11,662 bases of DNA from Thermoplasmata archaeon (GCA_021816385.1 JAKAYJ010000023.1:1-11662); one strand, 5' to 3'; shown: positions 1 through 6,047, counted from the first letter of the stretch. Notes: generated by a model not told the origin, from the letters alone. Numbers and translations: made by a program.

Positions 1-45
1 ACATAACGAGAGGTGGCATAAAAGGTATTCGATTAATAGATTAAA

Positions 46-117
46 TGGACCGGTCGGGATTTGAACCCGAGGCCTCCTGCTTGCAAAGCAGGCGATCTAC
101 CGCTGATCTACCGGCCC
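46..117 (-). tRNA. tRNA-Ala (anticodon UGC)
   Basis: Read on the minus strand, the segment folds into a complete cloverleaf. The 7-bp acceptor stem starts GGGCCGG and pairs with CCGGTCC, and it contains the G3:U70 wobble pair that is the identity element for alanyl-tRNA synthetase. The D arm is GATC/GATC around AGCGGTA. The anticodon stem CCTGC/GCAGG encloses the loop TTTGCAA with anticodon TGC at 85-83. The T arm carries the usual GGTTCAAATCC-type loop. The discriminator base is A at 46, and CCA is not encoded, so it must be added after transcription. No intron is seen. The gene is divergent from the isopentenyl phosphate kinase gene. Confidence 0.98.
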
Positions 118-138
118 TTTCGTCTGAATTTTTAGACC

Positions 139-149
139 ATTAATAATAC
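139..149 (-). promoter_or_regulatory. TATA-like box for tRNA-Ala
   Basis: On the minus strand the segment reads AGTATTATTAA, centred about 27 nt before the first base of the tRNA. That is the expected archaeal TATA distance for transcription starting at or just before the mature 5' end. This is a position-based inference. Confidence 0.45.
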
Positions 150-188
150 TATTGCAGACTAAGGTTGAATGGAAAGCTCTTGAGACAC

Positions 189-200
189 TTTAATTAATAA
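189..200 (+). promoter_or_regulatory. TATA-like box for isopentenyl phosphate kinase
   Basis: TTTAATTAATAA is centred about 25 nt upstream of the ATG at 218, and no Shine-Dalgarno sequence lies between them. This fits a leaderless transcript that starts at or next to the ATG. Confidence 0.55.
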
Positions 201-217
201 CTTGAAATGTAACCTCA

Positions 218-952
218 ATGATAATAATCAAGATCGGTGGAAGCGTCATTACGGACAAATCCTCTTATAGAAAATTTAAACCTGATGTAATGAAAGGCAT
301 TTCGGACGTCCTTAAAAGACTAAACGATAGATTAATCATAATTCACGGGGCCGGCTCATTTGGTCACCTGCAGGCGAAGGAATTTGGATTACCTTCATGG
401 ATTTCCGAGAGAGCAATCAGGGGCTATTCAATTGTTCATAGAGATGTTCTTGATCTGAATTTGAGGGTAATTGATTTTCTCATTAGTAGCGGGTTGAATC
501 CCATTACTGTAAGCCCTTCTGATACAATAGGAGAAAGGATGAGTACATCTACCATTCTGCATTTTACAGAGGCAGGGTTTACTCCCGTAACACATGGAGA
601 TGTTTTCATGAAAGGAGACAGACTTGAAATAATATCCGGCGACACGCTCGCTATGATTCTTGCGAGAAAGCTCAAACCAAAGGCTGTCATCTTCCTGAGT
701 GATGTTGATGGAGTCTTTTCTGCTGACCCAAAAATAAGTGATGAGAGCAGGATCTTAAGAGATCTAAGTGGTGATATGGAATTTAGCTCTCCCGTTGGGG
801 ACGTTACCGGCGGGATGGAGCTAAAGGTTCAAATGATGCGAATTATATTCAAATATGCCAGTTCAGTCTATCTTTTGAACGGCAATTTTCCTGAAAGGAT
901 GCTGCATCTGGAAGACCCCTTACTCGTTGGAACCCGAATGATAAGAAACTAA
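218..952 (+). CDS. Isopentenyl phosphate kinase
   Basis: This 244-aa protein belongs to the amino acid kinase fold. It phosphorylates isopentenyl phosphate with ATP to isopentenyl diphosphate, the last step of the archaeal mevalonate routes to membrane isoprenoids. The N-terminal MIIIKIGGS has Lys5 and the glycine loop, and Lys14 follows. IIHGAGSFGH at 41-50 ends in His50, the conserved catalytic histidine of this family. SGDTLA at 140-145, LSDVDGV at 160-166 and DVTGGM at 195-200 are the usual nucleotide-site elements. The length is close to Thermoplasma acidophilum IPK (about 245 aa). In that organism IPK completes the mevalonate-3-phosphate route, and the same is inferred here, but the other enzymes are not in the window. 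The ATG follows a TATA-like box by about 25 nt with no SD, so the mRNA is probably leaderless. Confidence 0.96.
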   Translation: MIIIKIGGSVITDKSSYRKFKPDVMKGISDVLKRLNDRLIIIHGAGSFGHLQAKEFGLPSWISERAIRGYSIVHRDVLDLNLRVIDFLISSGLNPITVSPSDTIGERMSTSTILHFTEAGFTPVTHGDVFMKGDRLEIISGDTLAMILARKLKPKAVIFLSDVDGVFSADPKISDESRILRDLSGDMEFSSPVGDVTGGMELKVQMMRIIFKYASSVYLLNGNFPERMLHLEDPLLVGTRMIRN

Positions 953-956
953 AATA

Positions 957-984
957 GGAATGGTAAAGTCACCATCTTCGTTCC
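957..984 (+). other. Small stem-loop after the IPK stop codon
   Basis: ATGGT (960-964) and ACCAT (971-975) pair around AAAGTC, and GGAA/TTCC can extend the stem with a bulge. It begins 4 nt after the stop codon. No T-tract follows, so it is not a classical terminator. It could stabilise or help end the mRNA. Confidence 0.3.
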
Positions 985-1023
985 AATAATGCTTGAAAGT
1001 GACAAATCTATTTAAAACAGATC

Positions 1024-1051
1024 ATAATTATATATCGCTCATAAGAAGCGA
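1024..1051 (+). promoter_or_regulatory. TATA-like box plus start-proximal dyad for the ZPR1 gene
   Basis: ATAATTATATATCG at 1024-1037 is a good TATA box. It would place the transcript start near 1055-1060. Directly after it TCGCT (1035-1039) and AGCGA (1047-1051) form a dyad with a 7-nt centre, lying between the TATA box and the expected start. This is a possible repressor site. Confidence 0.45.
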
Positions 1052-1060
1052 ATACCAATA

Positions 1061-1068
1061 GGAAGTGA
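1061..1068 (+). promoter_or_regulatory. Shine-Dalgarno sequence that decides the ZPR1 start
   Basis: GGAAGTGA is one base off GGAGGTGA and lies 5 nt before the ATG at 1074. It contains the alternative in-frame GTG at 1065, which makes the ATG the more likely start. Confidence 0.5.
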
Positions 1069-1073
1069 ATCTG

Positions 1074-1607
1074 ATGGACGATTATGACGTCCCACCTGAA
1101 ATTGAAACAAGCTTAAAGTGCCCAGCTTGTGATGCAGTACTGTATTTAACTTTTCAATCAGTGGAAATACCATACGAAGGTGTATTGAACATCAACACGT
1201 ATTACTGCAAAAACTGTTATTACAAGAATACAAACATTGAATCACAGGAGAGTAAAAGAAGGAAGAGGATTACATTCAAACTTGAAACCCCGGAAGATTT
1301 AATGGTAATGGTTTATCGTTCTCCTCGCGGAACGATAATCGTCCCCGAGATTGGCGCTGAAGTTTATCCGGGTGAACACTCCAATGGAGAGATAACAACG
1401 GTGGAAGGCATAATCTCATCCATAAGGGATATGGTAATATCATTCATGGATAACGGGGAGGACATACAGAAAGCTGCAGAAAGCAAACACATTCTTGATC
1501 TTATAATGGATGATGTAAGGGAAAATGCCACACTCATCATTGATGATCCAAGCGGAAAAAGTGTAATACACAGTTCGAAAGCAGTAACTCAAGCAGACAT
1601 TGAATAA
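1074..1607 (+). CDS. ZPR1 zinc-finger domain protein
   Basis: This 177-aa protein is an archaeal single-domain ZPR1 homologue. CPAC (Cys16, Cys19) and CKNC (Cys45, Cys48) form the zinc ribbon at the N terminus. The second half has the typical ZPR1 beta-domain: RSPRGTIIVPEIG at 82-94, TTVEGII at 108-114 and DDPSGKSVI at 157-165. In eukaryotes ZPR1 binds eEF1A and assists its folding. A similar role with archaeal EF-1 alpha is plausible but not shown. Eukaryotic proteins carry two such modules, while archaeal ones have one, as here. An in-frame GTG at 1065 would add three residues, but it sits inside the probable SD. The stop is only 3 bp from the end of the convergent 69-aa gene, so the two transcripts probably overlap at their 3' ends. 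Confidence 0.92.
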   Translation: MDDYDVPPEIETSLKCPACDAVLYLTFQSVEIPYEGVLNINTYYCKNCYYKNTNIESQESKRRKRITFKLETPEDLMVMVYRSPRGTIIVPEIGAEVYPGEHSNGEITTVEGIISSIRDMVISFMDNGEDIQKAAESKHILDLIMDDVRENATLIIDDPSGKSVIHSSKAVTQADIE

Positions 1608-1610
1608 CAG

Positions 1611-1820
1611 CTATAGTCCTCTTTCAATATCATCTATTATCCTATCAATTTCATAATCGTTGTTTTCAACAACCTTGTCTCCCACAGGTCGTTCTTTAAA
1701 AATAACCTTTGATTTTGAAACTAGAAATAGAAAAGATCTCCGCTTTGTATCCACACCCAGACATATGCCAGAATTTGAAATAAGATACTTAATTGGAAAT
1801 CTTTCTGAATATATTTTCAT
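1611..1820 (-). CDS. Small conserved-type protein of unknown function, 69 aa
   Basis: I do not recognise this protein. It starts MKIYSERFPIKYLI and looks beta-rich and basic in its first 45 residues. It ends in an acidic helix-like segment (EIDRIIDDIERGL). It has no cysteines arranged for zinc binding, no signal peptide and no membrane segment. It lies 35 nt downstream of the four-helix membrane protein on the same strand and could be co-transcribed. A TATA-like ATTTATGTAA at 1844-1853, about 28 nt before the ATG, suggests its own leaderless promoter. Its stop is 3 bp from the end of the ZPR1 gene. The tight packing and charge pattern favour a real gene. Confidence 0.6.
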   Translation of the reverse strand: MKIYSERFPIKYLISNSGICLGVDTKRRSFLFLVSKSKVIFKERPVGDKVVENNDYEIDRIIDDIERGL

Positions 1821-1843
1821 GTTTTCACTTTAAAATGGGCCAT

Positions 1844-1853
1844 TACATAAATG
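1844..1853 (-). promoter_or_regulatory. TATA-like box for the 69-aa gene
   Basis: The minus strand reads ATTTATGTAA, centred about 28 nt before the ATG at 1820, within the 35-nt gap after the upstream membrane protein gene. Confidence 0.35.
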
Positions 1854-1855
1854 AT

Positions 1856-2320
1856 TCATTTAGATTTTGAAAGAACAAACACGCCTGTAATGCTTGCAAT
1901 AATGTACACTATAAGCAGAATATCATACATTCCCGGAATATATGGTTCTGTCGAGGGGTATTTGGAAAACCCAAACAGGTACGTGGCAAATTGGGAGGCA
2001 GTGAGTCCGGCTTTCAACATGGAGTACGTGAATATATCGAGCACCTGGAAAAGCGCAAGAAGTGATGTGCCAATTATACCAACTTTCACAAGTTTCTTTG
2101 TATGATAAAGCAAAAGAATTGAAGCTCCGATCACATCAATGATTCCTGTTATGAGAAGCCCCCACCAGTGAAGGAAGTACCCTTCGAACATGTAAATCTT
2201 GATGCCAAAATCGTTCATGAGGTTATGATCTGTAAACAATATAACGAGTGTTATAATGAAAGCAATGTAAATAATCAGGCTCTGGATCATAACAAGTTTT
2301 CTTTCTGCCTCTTCGACCAT
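1856..2320 (-). CDS. Four-helix integral membrane protein of unknown function
   Basis: This 154-aa protein has four hydrophobic segments long enough to cross the membrane, at about 11-30, 50-72, 78-98 and 131-150. Its N terminus is short and charged (MVEEAERK) and its C terminus is SKSK. The TM1-TM2 linker contains DHNLMNDFG, and TM2 begins HWWG. A polar/aromatic loop with YPSTEPYIPG precedes TM4. I see no motif that assigns a transport or enzymatic role. A TATA-like TTTAAATA lies about 25 nt before the ATG and there is no SD, which supports this start. The space between TATA and ATG holds a near-palindrome that recurs before the TatD-like gene (9205-9220). The 69-aa gene follows after 35 nt. 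Confidence 0.75.
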   Translation of the reverse strand: MVEEAERKLVMIQSLIIYIAFIITLVILFTDHNLMNDFGIKIYMFEGYFLHWWGLLITGIIDVIGASILLLYHTKKLVKVGIIGTSLLALFQVLDIFTYSMLKAGLTASQFATYLFGFSKYPSTEPYIPGMYDILLIVYIIASITGVFVLSKSK

Positions 2321-2336
2321 TCTTGATCATGAGCAA
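2321..2336. promoter_or_regulatory. Candidate operator, copy 1 of the shared palindrome
   Basis: TCTTGATCATGAGCAA differs at one base from TCTTGATCATGATCAA at 9205-9220. It sits immediately before the ATG of the membrane protein and downstream of its TATA box, so a bound protein would cover the transcription start. Its function is inferred. Confidence 0.4.
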
Positions 2337-2340
2337 ATAA

Positions 2341-2348
2341 TATTTAAA
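2341..2348 (-). promoter_or_regulatory. TATA-like box for the four-helix membrane protein
   Basis: The minus strand reads TTTAAATA, centred about 25 nt before the ATG at 2320. This is consistent with a leaderless mRNA. Confidence 0.5.
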
Positions 2349-2684
2349 CTTTATATGAAATTAATATGAACTTGTACAAATTTTACAACACGCCAAATTA
2401 AAATGTGCAATGTTATATGCTTCTTCATAAAATCCAATGAACTGATAACCAGTGGTACTATTAGTGACGGTAGAAGTTATTAACACTGTATTGAAGGCGT
2501 CATTCATATTTCTTGTTGAATTAGAAAGGGATCTTCTAATTTTGTCATTGGAGAACCTCACATTCTATATGGTAGAATAAAATAGATCTCTAATCTTATC
2601 TCCATATAGTTGCGACGGGTGGAAACCCCGATGGCTATAAATAGCATTCTTATAGTTTTTAGCCTTTATTACAGAACGCATGAA
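2349..2684. other. Gene-poor intergenic stretch with several dyads
   Basis: I see no convincing protein gene here. The right part is structured: ATTCTA/TAGAAT (2562-2567 and 2573-2578), CTATATGG/CCATATAG (2565-2572 and 2602-2609), a GGGT-GGAA-ACCC hairpin with a GNRA-type loop (2617-2628), and the TATA-like palindrome GCTATAAATAGC (2634-2645). The first two pairings use overlapping bases and cannot form together. The stretch could hold a small RNA, an operator or decayed sequence. Confidence 0.4.
2634..2645. promoter_or_regulatory. Palindromic TATA-like element
   Basis: GCTATAAATAGC is a perfect interrupted palindrome (GCTAT-AA-ATAGC) and a good archaeal TATA sequence. Rightward it would start an RNA near 2665, giving the zinc-ribbon gene a leader of about 50 nt. 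Leftward it would start one near 2614. Confidence 0.35.
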
Positions 2685-2694
2685 TTTTTTATAC
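2685..2694 (+). promoter_or_regulatory. TATA-like box for the 65-aa zinc-ribbon gene
   Basis: TTTTTTATAC is centred 25 nt before the ATG at 2714. It supports that ATG over the in-frame TTG at 2708 and indicates a leaderless transcript. Confidence 0.5.
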
Positions 2695-2713
2695 TTCCGC
2701 ACATTACTTGTTT

Positions 2714-2911
2714 ATGCCTCCCAAAAGACACTGTCTTATTTGCGGGACGCTCATATTTTCAGGATTTTACTGTTCAGATTGCTCTGTTGAGCTCAAGAGA
2801 TCCAGAACATCGGATGAAGAGAGTTTGGAGGAATGGATCAGGAACAAATCCGTTCAGAGAACTGAATCCGGCGATTCTGTTGGGGAGTGCGTATCACTTG
2901 ATAACTTTTAG
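2714..2911 (+). CDS. Small zinc-ribbon protein, 65 aa
   Basis: The protein begins MPPKRHCLICGTL and carries one clear zinc-binding module, C-X2-C-X9-C-X2-C, with Cys7, Cys10, Cys20 and Cys23. The remainder is charged and probably flexible (SDEESLEEWIRNKS, then acidic residues). It has no membrane segment. Zinc ribbons of this size in archaea often act in nucleic-acid binding or as subunits of larger complexes, but no specific role can be read here. The ATG is chosen because a TATA-like box lies 25 nt upstream. An overlapping frame from 2610 to 2951 is longer but has no such support and no recognisable motif. The gene converges on the DHA2 transporter with a 22-bp gap. Confidence 0.75.
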   Translation: MPPKRHCLICGTLIFSGFYCSDCSVELKRSRTSDEESLEEWIRNKSVQRTESGDSVGECVSLDNF

Positions 2912-2933
2912 CCATTCAATTTTATGGGAGAAC

Positions 2934-4373
2934 TCACTTCTTTCCTGCTGACAAAGGTTTTCCTGCATTTTTGCTGGAACTGGAACCTCTCAGGAACGAG
3001 AACACGGCGGCAACAAGAAGAATGAGTATGGAAAACACCATTGAGACCTTAAGACCATAGAGTAGCTTTGTGGAAATATCACCAATAAGATGACTGCTCA
3101 GGCCAACAAAAACCTCGAATGCGATATATCTCGGTATCACAGCACTGGCAATAGTAAGTGTAACAACAAAGCTCATTACAGTGCCTATGTTGCTCAGTGT
3201 TCTCATCAGACCAGAGGTCGACCCGTATATGTTTCTAGGGCTGTATCTCATAACGGCCGAATTGTTTGAGGGCCAGAACATTGAGCCTCCAATTCCAGAT
3301 ATCACAGAACCAAGAATGACATAATATATGGGTGAATCAGCATGTAGCGTGAGATAAACGGTTATACCTAAGCCCATAAGCAATATGCCAAGGGTGGCAA
3401 ATAATCTCTGCCCAAACCTATCAGACAGACTCCCCATTAAGGGAGCAAGAAGGCTTGCAACGACGTAACCGGGAACAAGAATAAGGCTTGAGTACAGAGG
3501 TGTGAATCCCCTTATTCCTTGCAGGTACATTATTACGATGAAAACAACAGCAAGATAACCAAGTGCCTGGAAGAATGTGGCTGTGAGGGAAAAGCTCAGT
3601 CCCCTTACCCTGAAGGCTTCCATATTTATTATGGGATTTTTTGTTCTCCTCTCATGGTGGATGAATGGAAAGATCATTAGAATGCCAATGGGTATCGTAA
3701 TCTCAGATACTGTGTTAAGTCCAACCGATGTGATCTCAATGGCACCGTATGCAATGAGCGACAAGAGAACGCCGAGATATCCAACACCAACTAAATCCAC
3801 CTCTTTTGGTGCCCTTTTTCCCTCCCTTATGGCCCTTATGCCAATGGCAATGGCAACCACTCCAATGGGAACGTTAATGAAGAATATGTAGCTCCAACCT
3901 ATGAATGTAGTTATAACTCCTCCAAGAACAATTCCGAGGGTACCACCTATGTTCCATCCAAGTGATGTAAAGCCATAAGCTTTCCCTCGCTCATTGATGT
4001 CAAAATTATCCGCTATTATGGCACTGGAATTTCCCTGTATCATAGCAGCCCCAATACCTTGAACGACCCTTGCACCTATGAGAAAGTAAATAGTTGTGGA
4101 CAAACCAGAAAAAAGAGAGCCTACCGTGAATACACCTATTCCCAGAAGATAGAGTTTCTTCCTGCCAAAATTGTCACTTATGGAGCCCATCTGCGTTGTC
4201 ATGATTGCAAGAACGAGAAGATAGACCAGAATTACCCAGATGGATAAGCTTAGATCAGTGTGCAGCTTTTCGGTTATGGTAGGTAAGGCCAGAAGCACAA
4301 TCGTGGTATCCACCGCAGACATCAGAACTGTCATCATAACTATTGACAGAACGGCCGTTTTATAGGATACCAT
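2934..4373 (-). CDS. MFS transporter, DHA2 (EmrB/QacA) drug:H+ antiporter type
   Basis: This 479-aa integral membrane protein probably has 14 membrane helices. Hallmarks are motif D1 VDTTIVLLALPTI (21-33) with the TM1 Asp22, motif A GSISDNFGRKK (63-73), motif B RVVQGIGAAMI (102-112), motif C-like GWNIGGTLGIVLGG (139-152) of exporters, INVPIG (166-171), and a second motif A copy GSLSDRFGQR (314-323). The family exports hydrophobic drugs, dyes or metabolites using the proton gradient. The substrate here is unknown. In an acidophile the inward proton gradient would be large. The C-terminal tail is polar and serine-rich. The gene is divergent from the phosphate-type carrier. The start is slightly uncertain: an SD-like GGAGGA (4387-4392) lies 13 nt before this ATG but only 5 nt before an out-of-frame ATG at 4381 that opens a 13-codon ORF. 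Confidence 0.9.
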   Translation of the reverse strand: MVSYKTAVLSIVMMTVLMSAVDTTIVLLALPTITEKLHTDLSLSIWVILVYLLVLAIMTTQMGSISDNFGRKKLYLLGIGVFTVGSLFSGLSTTIYFLIGARVVQGIGAAMIQGNSSAIIADNFDINERGKAYGFTSLGWNIGGTLGIVLGGVITTFIGWSYIFFINVPIGVVAIAIGIRAIREGKRAPKEVDLVGVGYLGVLLSLIAYGAIEITSVGLNTVSEITIPIGILMIFPFIHHERRTKNPIINMEAFRVRGLSFSLTATFFQALGYLAVVFIVIMYLQGIRGFTPLYSSLILVPGYVVASLLAPLMGSLSDRFGQRLFATLGILLMGLGITVYLTLHADSPIYYVILGSVISGIGGSMFWPSNNSAVMRYSPRNIYGSTSGLMRTLSNIGTVMSFVVTLTIASAVIPRYIAFEVFVGLSSHLIGDISTKLLYGLKVSMVFSILILLVAAVFSFLRGSSSSKNAGKPLSAGKK

Positions 4374-4381
4374 GGCAGCAT
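4340..4381 (-). other. Possible 13-codon upstream ORF overlapping the DHA2 start
   Basis: On the minus strand an ATG at 4381 opens MLPWYPIKRPFCQ and stops with TAG, in a frame different from the transporter whose ATG is at 4373. The SD-like GGAGGA is better spaced for this ATG (5 nt) than for the transporter ATG (13 nt). Translation here could limit or couple initiation of the transporter. It could also be chance. Confidence 0.3.
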
Positions 4382-4402
4382 CAGATTCCTCCAGATTCCT
4401 TC

Positions 4403-4414
4403 AATTTATAATAA
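4403..4414 (-). promoter_or_regulatory. TATA-like box for the DHA2 transporter
   Basis: The minus strand reads TTATTATAAATT, centred about 35 nt before the transporter ATG and 27 nt before the upstream out-of-frame ATG. If this box is used, the SD-like GGAGGA would be at or just upstream of the RNA 5' end. Confidence 0.4.
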
Positions 4415-4451
4415 TTTTATTCTTAACTATGCTATTGGTTTTTCATAAAAT

Positions 4452-4466
4452 ACTCTGAATCAGAGT
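4452..4466. promoter_or_regulatory. Perfect 15-bp dyad in the divergent promoter region
   Basis: ACTCTGA-A-TCAGAGT has 7-bp arms around one base. It lies between the two divergent transporter genes, upstream of the DHA2 TATA box. This is a candidate binding site for a dimeric regulator. Confidence 0.4.
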
Positions 4467-4488
4467 GTCAGCACTTATTTTCATGACT

Positions 4489-4526
4489 TATATATATTAT
4501 ATATATTAAAAAATAGTATATATATA
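4489..4526. repeat. AT-only tract with two tandem TATATATTA units
   Basis: TATATATTA occurs twice in tandem (4491-4499, 4500-4508), followed by an A-run and an alternating TA tract. It should be flexible and easily melted. It lies between the divergent promoters. Confidence 0.6.
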
Positions 4527-4545
4527 CACATAATGTATTTTGATT

Positions 4546-4561
4546 AGCTTTATGCAAAGCT
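4546..4561 (+). promoter_or_regulatory. Dyad covering the TATA box of the phosphate-type carrier
   Basis: AGCTTT-ATGC-AAAGCT is a perfect 6+4+6 dyad centred about 25 nt before the GTG at 4578. The TATA-like TTTATG is inside it. A protein bound here would block TBP, so this is a good candidate operator. Confidence 0.45.
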
Positions 4562-4577
4562 CTGAAATCTTAATATT

Positions 4578-6047
4578 GTGGAAAAAAGAGAAGAAGATCT
4601 TCTCGTGGGCCTCGATAAGGGACGTACTACCAGATTCCATGTAAAGACCATCTTTACTGCAGGAATGGGGTTCTTTACAGATGCGTATGACTTATTCGTT
4701 ACTTCCACCGCACTTCCGATTATTATGGTCTTTTTTGGCATTACCAATTCAAACAATATTTTTGGGGTAAGCAAAGTATGGATATTCCCTGCTGCAAGCT
4801 TTGAAGAGGGACTGATCGGTTCCATGGCTCTCTTTGGAGCATTCGTCGGAGCACTGGTATTCGGAAGGATTGCAGACATATACGGAAGAAAATACATCTA
4901 TGGTCTCGAAATGTCAATACTTGTTGTTTTCGCAATATTCACTGCATTTTCTGTGAATGCCTCCATGCTTATAGCAGGGCGCTTCGTCCTTGGCATAGGA
5001 ATAGGAGGTGATTACCCAGTAAGTTCCACAATAATGAGTGAATACTCAAATATAAAGAACCGTGGAAAACTGGTTCAATCCGTTTTTGCAATGCAGGGAT
5101 TTGGTCTCCTGCTCGGTGCCATCGTTGGTATCCTTGCCATTCATACCGTTCCCCTCTACTATTCGTGGAGGATAATGCTTGGGTTTGGTGCAATACCCGC
5201 AGCGTCAGTCATCTACCTCAGAAGAAAGATAAAGGAGACTCCCAGGTACTCCATCCAAACCAAACATGATCTAAAGGCTGGCTCGCAGGCGATTTCAGAG
5301 GCAACGGGAACAAAGATTGAGAATATTGATGTAGTGGAAAGTAAGGTTTCTCCAGGGCCAAAGAGGGGGCTGTTGAGAAAATATTCGTGGCTTCTACTGG
5401 CCACTGCCGGCAGCTGGTTCCTCTTCGACATGGCATTTTATGGCACTACCATAAATAATGGCACAATTTTCAAAGCAATGGGTGTGGCATCCGGTGTCAC
5501 CCTCTATTCACAGGTAAATGGGGTTGCCATTGGTAACATAATAATATCTCTTGCCTTCGCCATACCTGGCTACTGGGTTGCCTTTGCATTGCTCGATATA
5601 GTTGGAAGAAAAAAACTCCAATGGATCGGTTTTACCGTAATGGCCGTTATTTATTTTGTGTTTGCGATCGCCTTTGTTGGGCTGAAGACAGATATTGTGC
5701 TGTTTGTGGGACTTTACGGCATCTCATATTTCTTTGGAAATCTGGGTCCAAATTCCACAACATTCATTCTTCCAACCGAACTCTTTCCCACAGCGATCAG
5801 AACAACTGCTCATGGGATATCAGCATCATCTGGAAAGCTCGGTGCTGGAACATTCACTCTCCTCGAACCGGCTATTGCTGCATTCTTTGGTATAACCGCC
5901 GTTTTTTCACTACTCTGTGGCTTTGCTCTGATCGCCATAATACTAACATTGACGCTCATAAAGGAAACTAAGGGAAAAAGCCTTGAAATTCTTTCGGAAC
6001 AGAAGTTACCAAATACAGAAAGGCATCAATACAACTTTGGTAAGTGA
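4578..6047 (+). CDS. MFS transporter, phosphate:H+ symporter (PHS) type
   Basis: This 489-aa protein has twelve predicted membrane helices with a long cytoplasmic loop (about 220-268). Family marks are GMGFFTDAYDLF (29-40) with Asp35 and Asp38 in TM1, motif A GRIADIYGRK (96-105), GIGIGGDYPVSS (139-150), ETPRYS (220-225), DIVGRKK (340-346), PNSTTFILPTELFP (391-404) and TAHGISASSGKLGA (410-423). These are typical of Pho84-like proton-coupled phosphate carriers. Phosphate is the likely substrate, although archaeal relatives are little tested and another anion or organic substrate cannot be excluded. The start is a GTG. An ATG at 4552 is in another frame, and a TATA-like element inside a dyad lies about 25 nt upstream, so a leaderless GTG start fits. 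A T-run follows the stop. Confidence 0.88.
   Translation: MEKREEDLLVGLDKGRTTRFHVKTIFTAGMGFFTDAYDLFVTSTALPIIMVFFGITNSNNIFGVSKVWIFPAASFEEGLIGSMALFGAFVGALVFGRIADIYGRKYIYGLEMSILVVFAIFTAFSVNASMLIAGRFVLGIGIGGDYPVSSTIMSEYSNIKNRGKLVQSVFAMQGFGLLLGAIVGILAIHTVPLYYSWRIMLGFGAIPAASVIYLRRKIKETPRYSIQTKHDLKAGSQAISEATGTKIENIDVVESKVSPGPKRGLLRKYSWLLLATAGSWFLFDMAFYGTTINNGTIFKAMGVASGVTLYSQVNGVAIGNIIISLAFAIPGYWVAFALLDIVGRKKLQWIGFTVMAVIYFVFAIAFVGLKTDIVLFVGLYGISYFFGNLGPNSTTFILPTELFPTAIRTTAHGISASSGKLGAGTFTLLEPAIAAFFGITAVFSLLCGFALIAIILTLTLIKETKGKSLEILSEQKLPNTERHQYNFGK

Noticed and set aside
2361..2561. A 66-codon minus-strand frame starting with GTG
   Set aside because: Its product is rich in Asn, Thr and Ser with no motif, and there is no SD and no well-placed TATA box. 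It looks like a chance frame in the gene-poor stretch.
2610..2630. CRISPR-like sequence GTTGCGACGGGTGGAAAC
   Set aside because: It occurs only once. A partial GTTGCGAC at about 7404-7411 has different flanks, and no regularly spaced repeats or cas genes are present.
2610..2951. A 113-codon plus-strand frame overlapping the zinc-ribbon gene
   Set aside because: It lacks motifs and overlaps a frame with a clear zinc ribbon and a correctly spaced promoter. It also runs into the end of the convergent transporter gene.
4550..4897. 115-codon minus-strand frame inside the phosphate-type carrier
   Set aside because: It is the antisense shadow of a strongly recognisable transporter and has no motif of its own.
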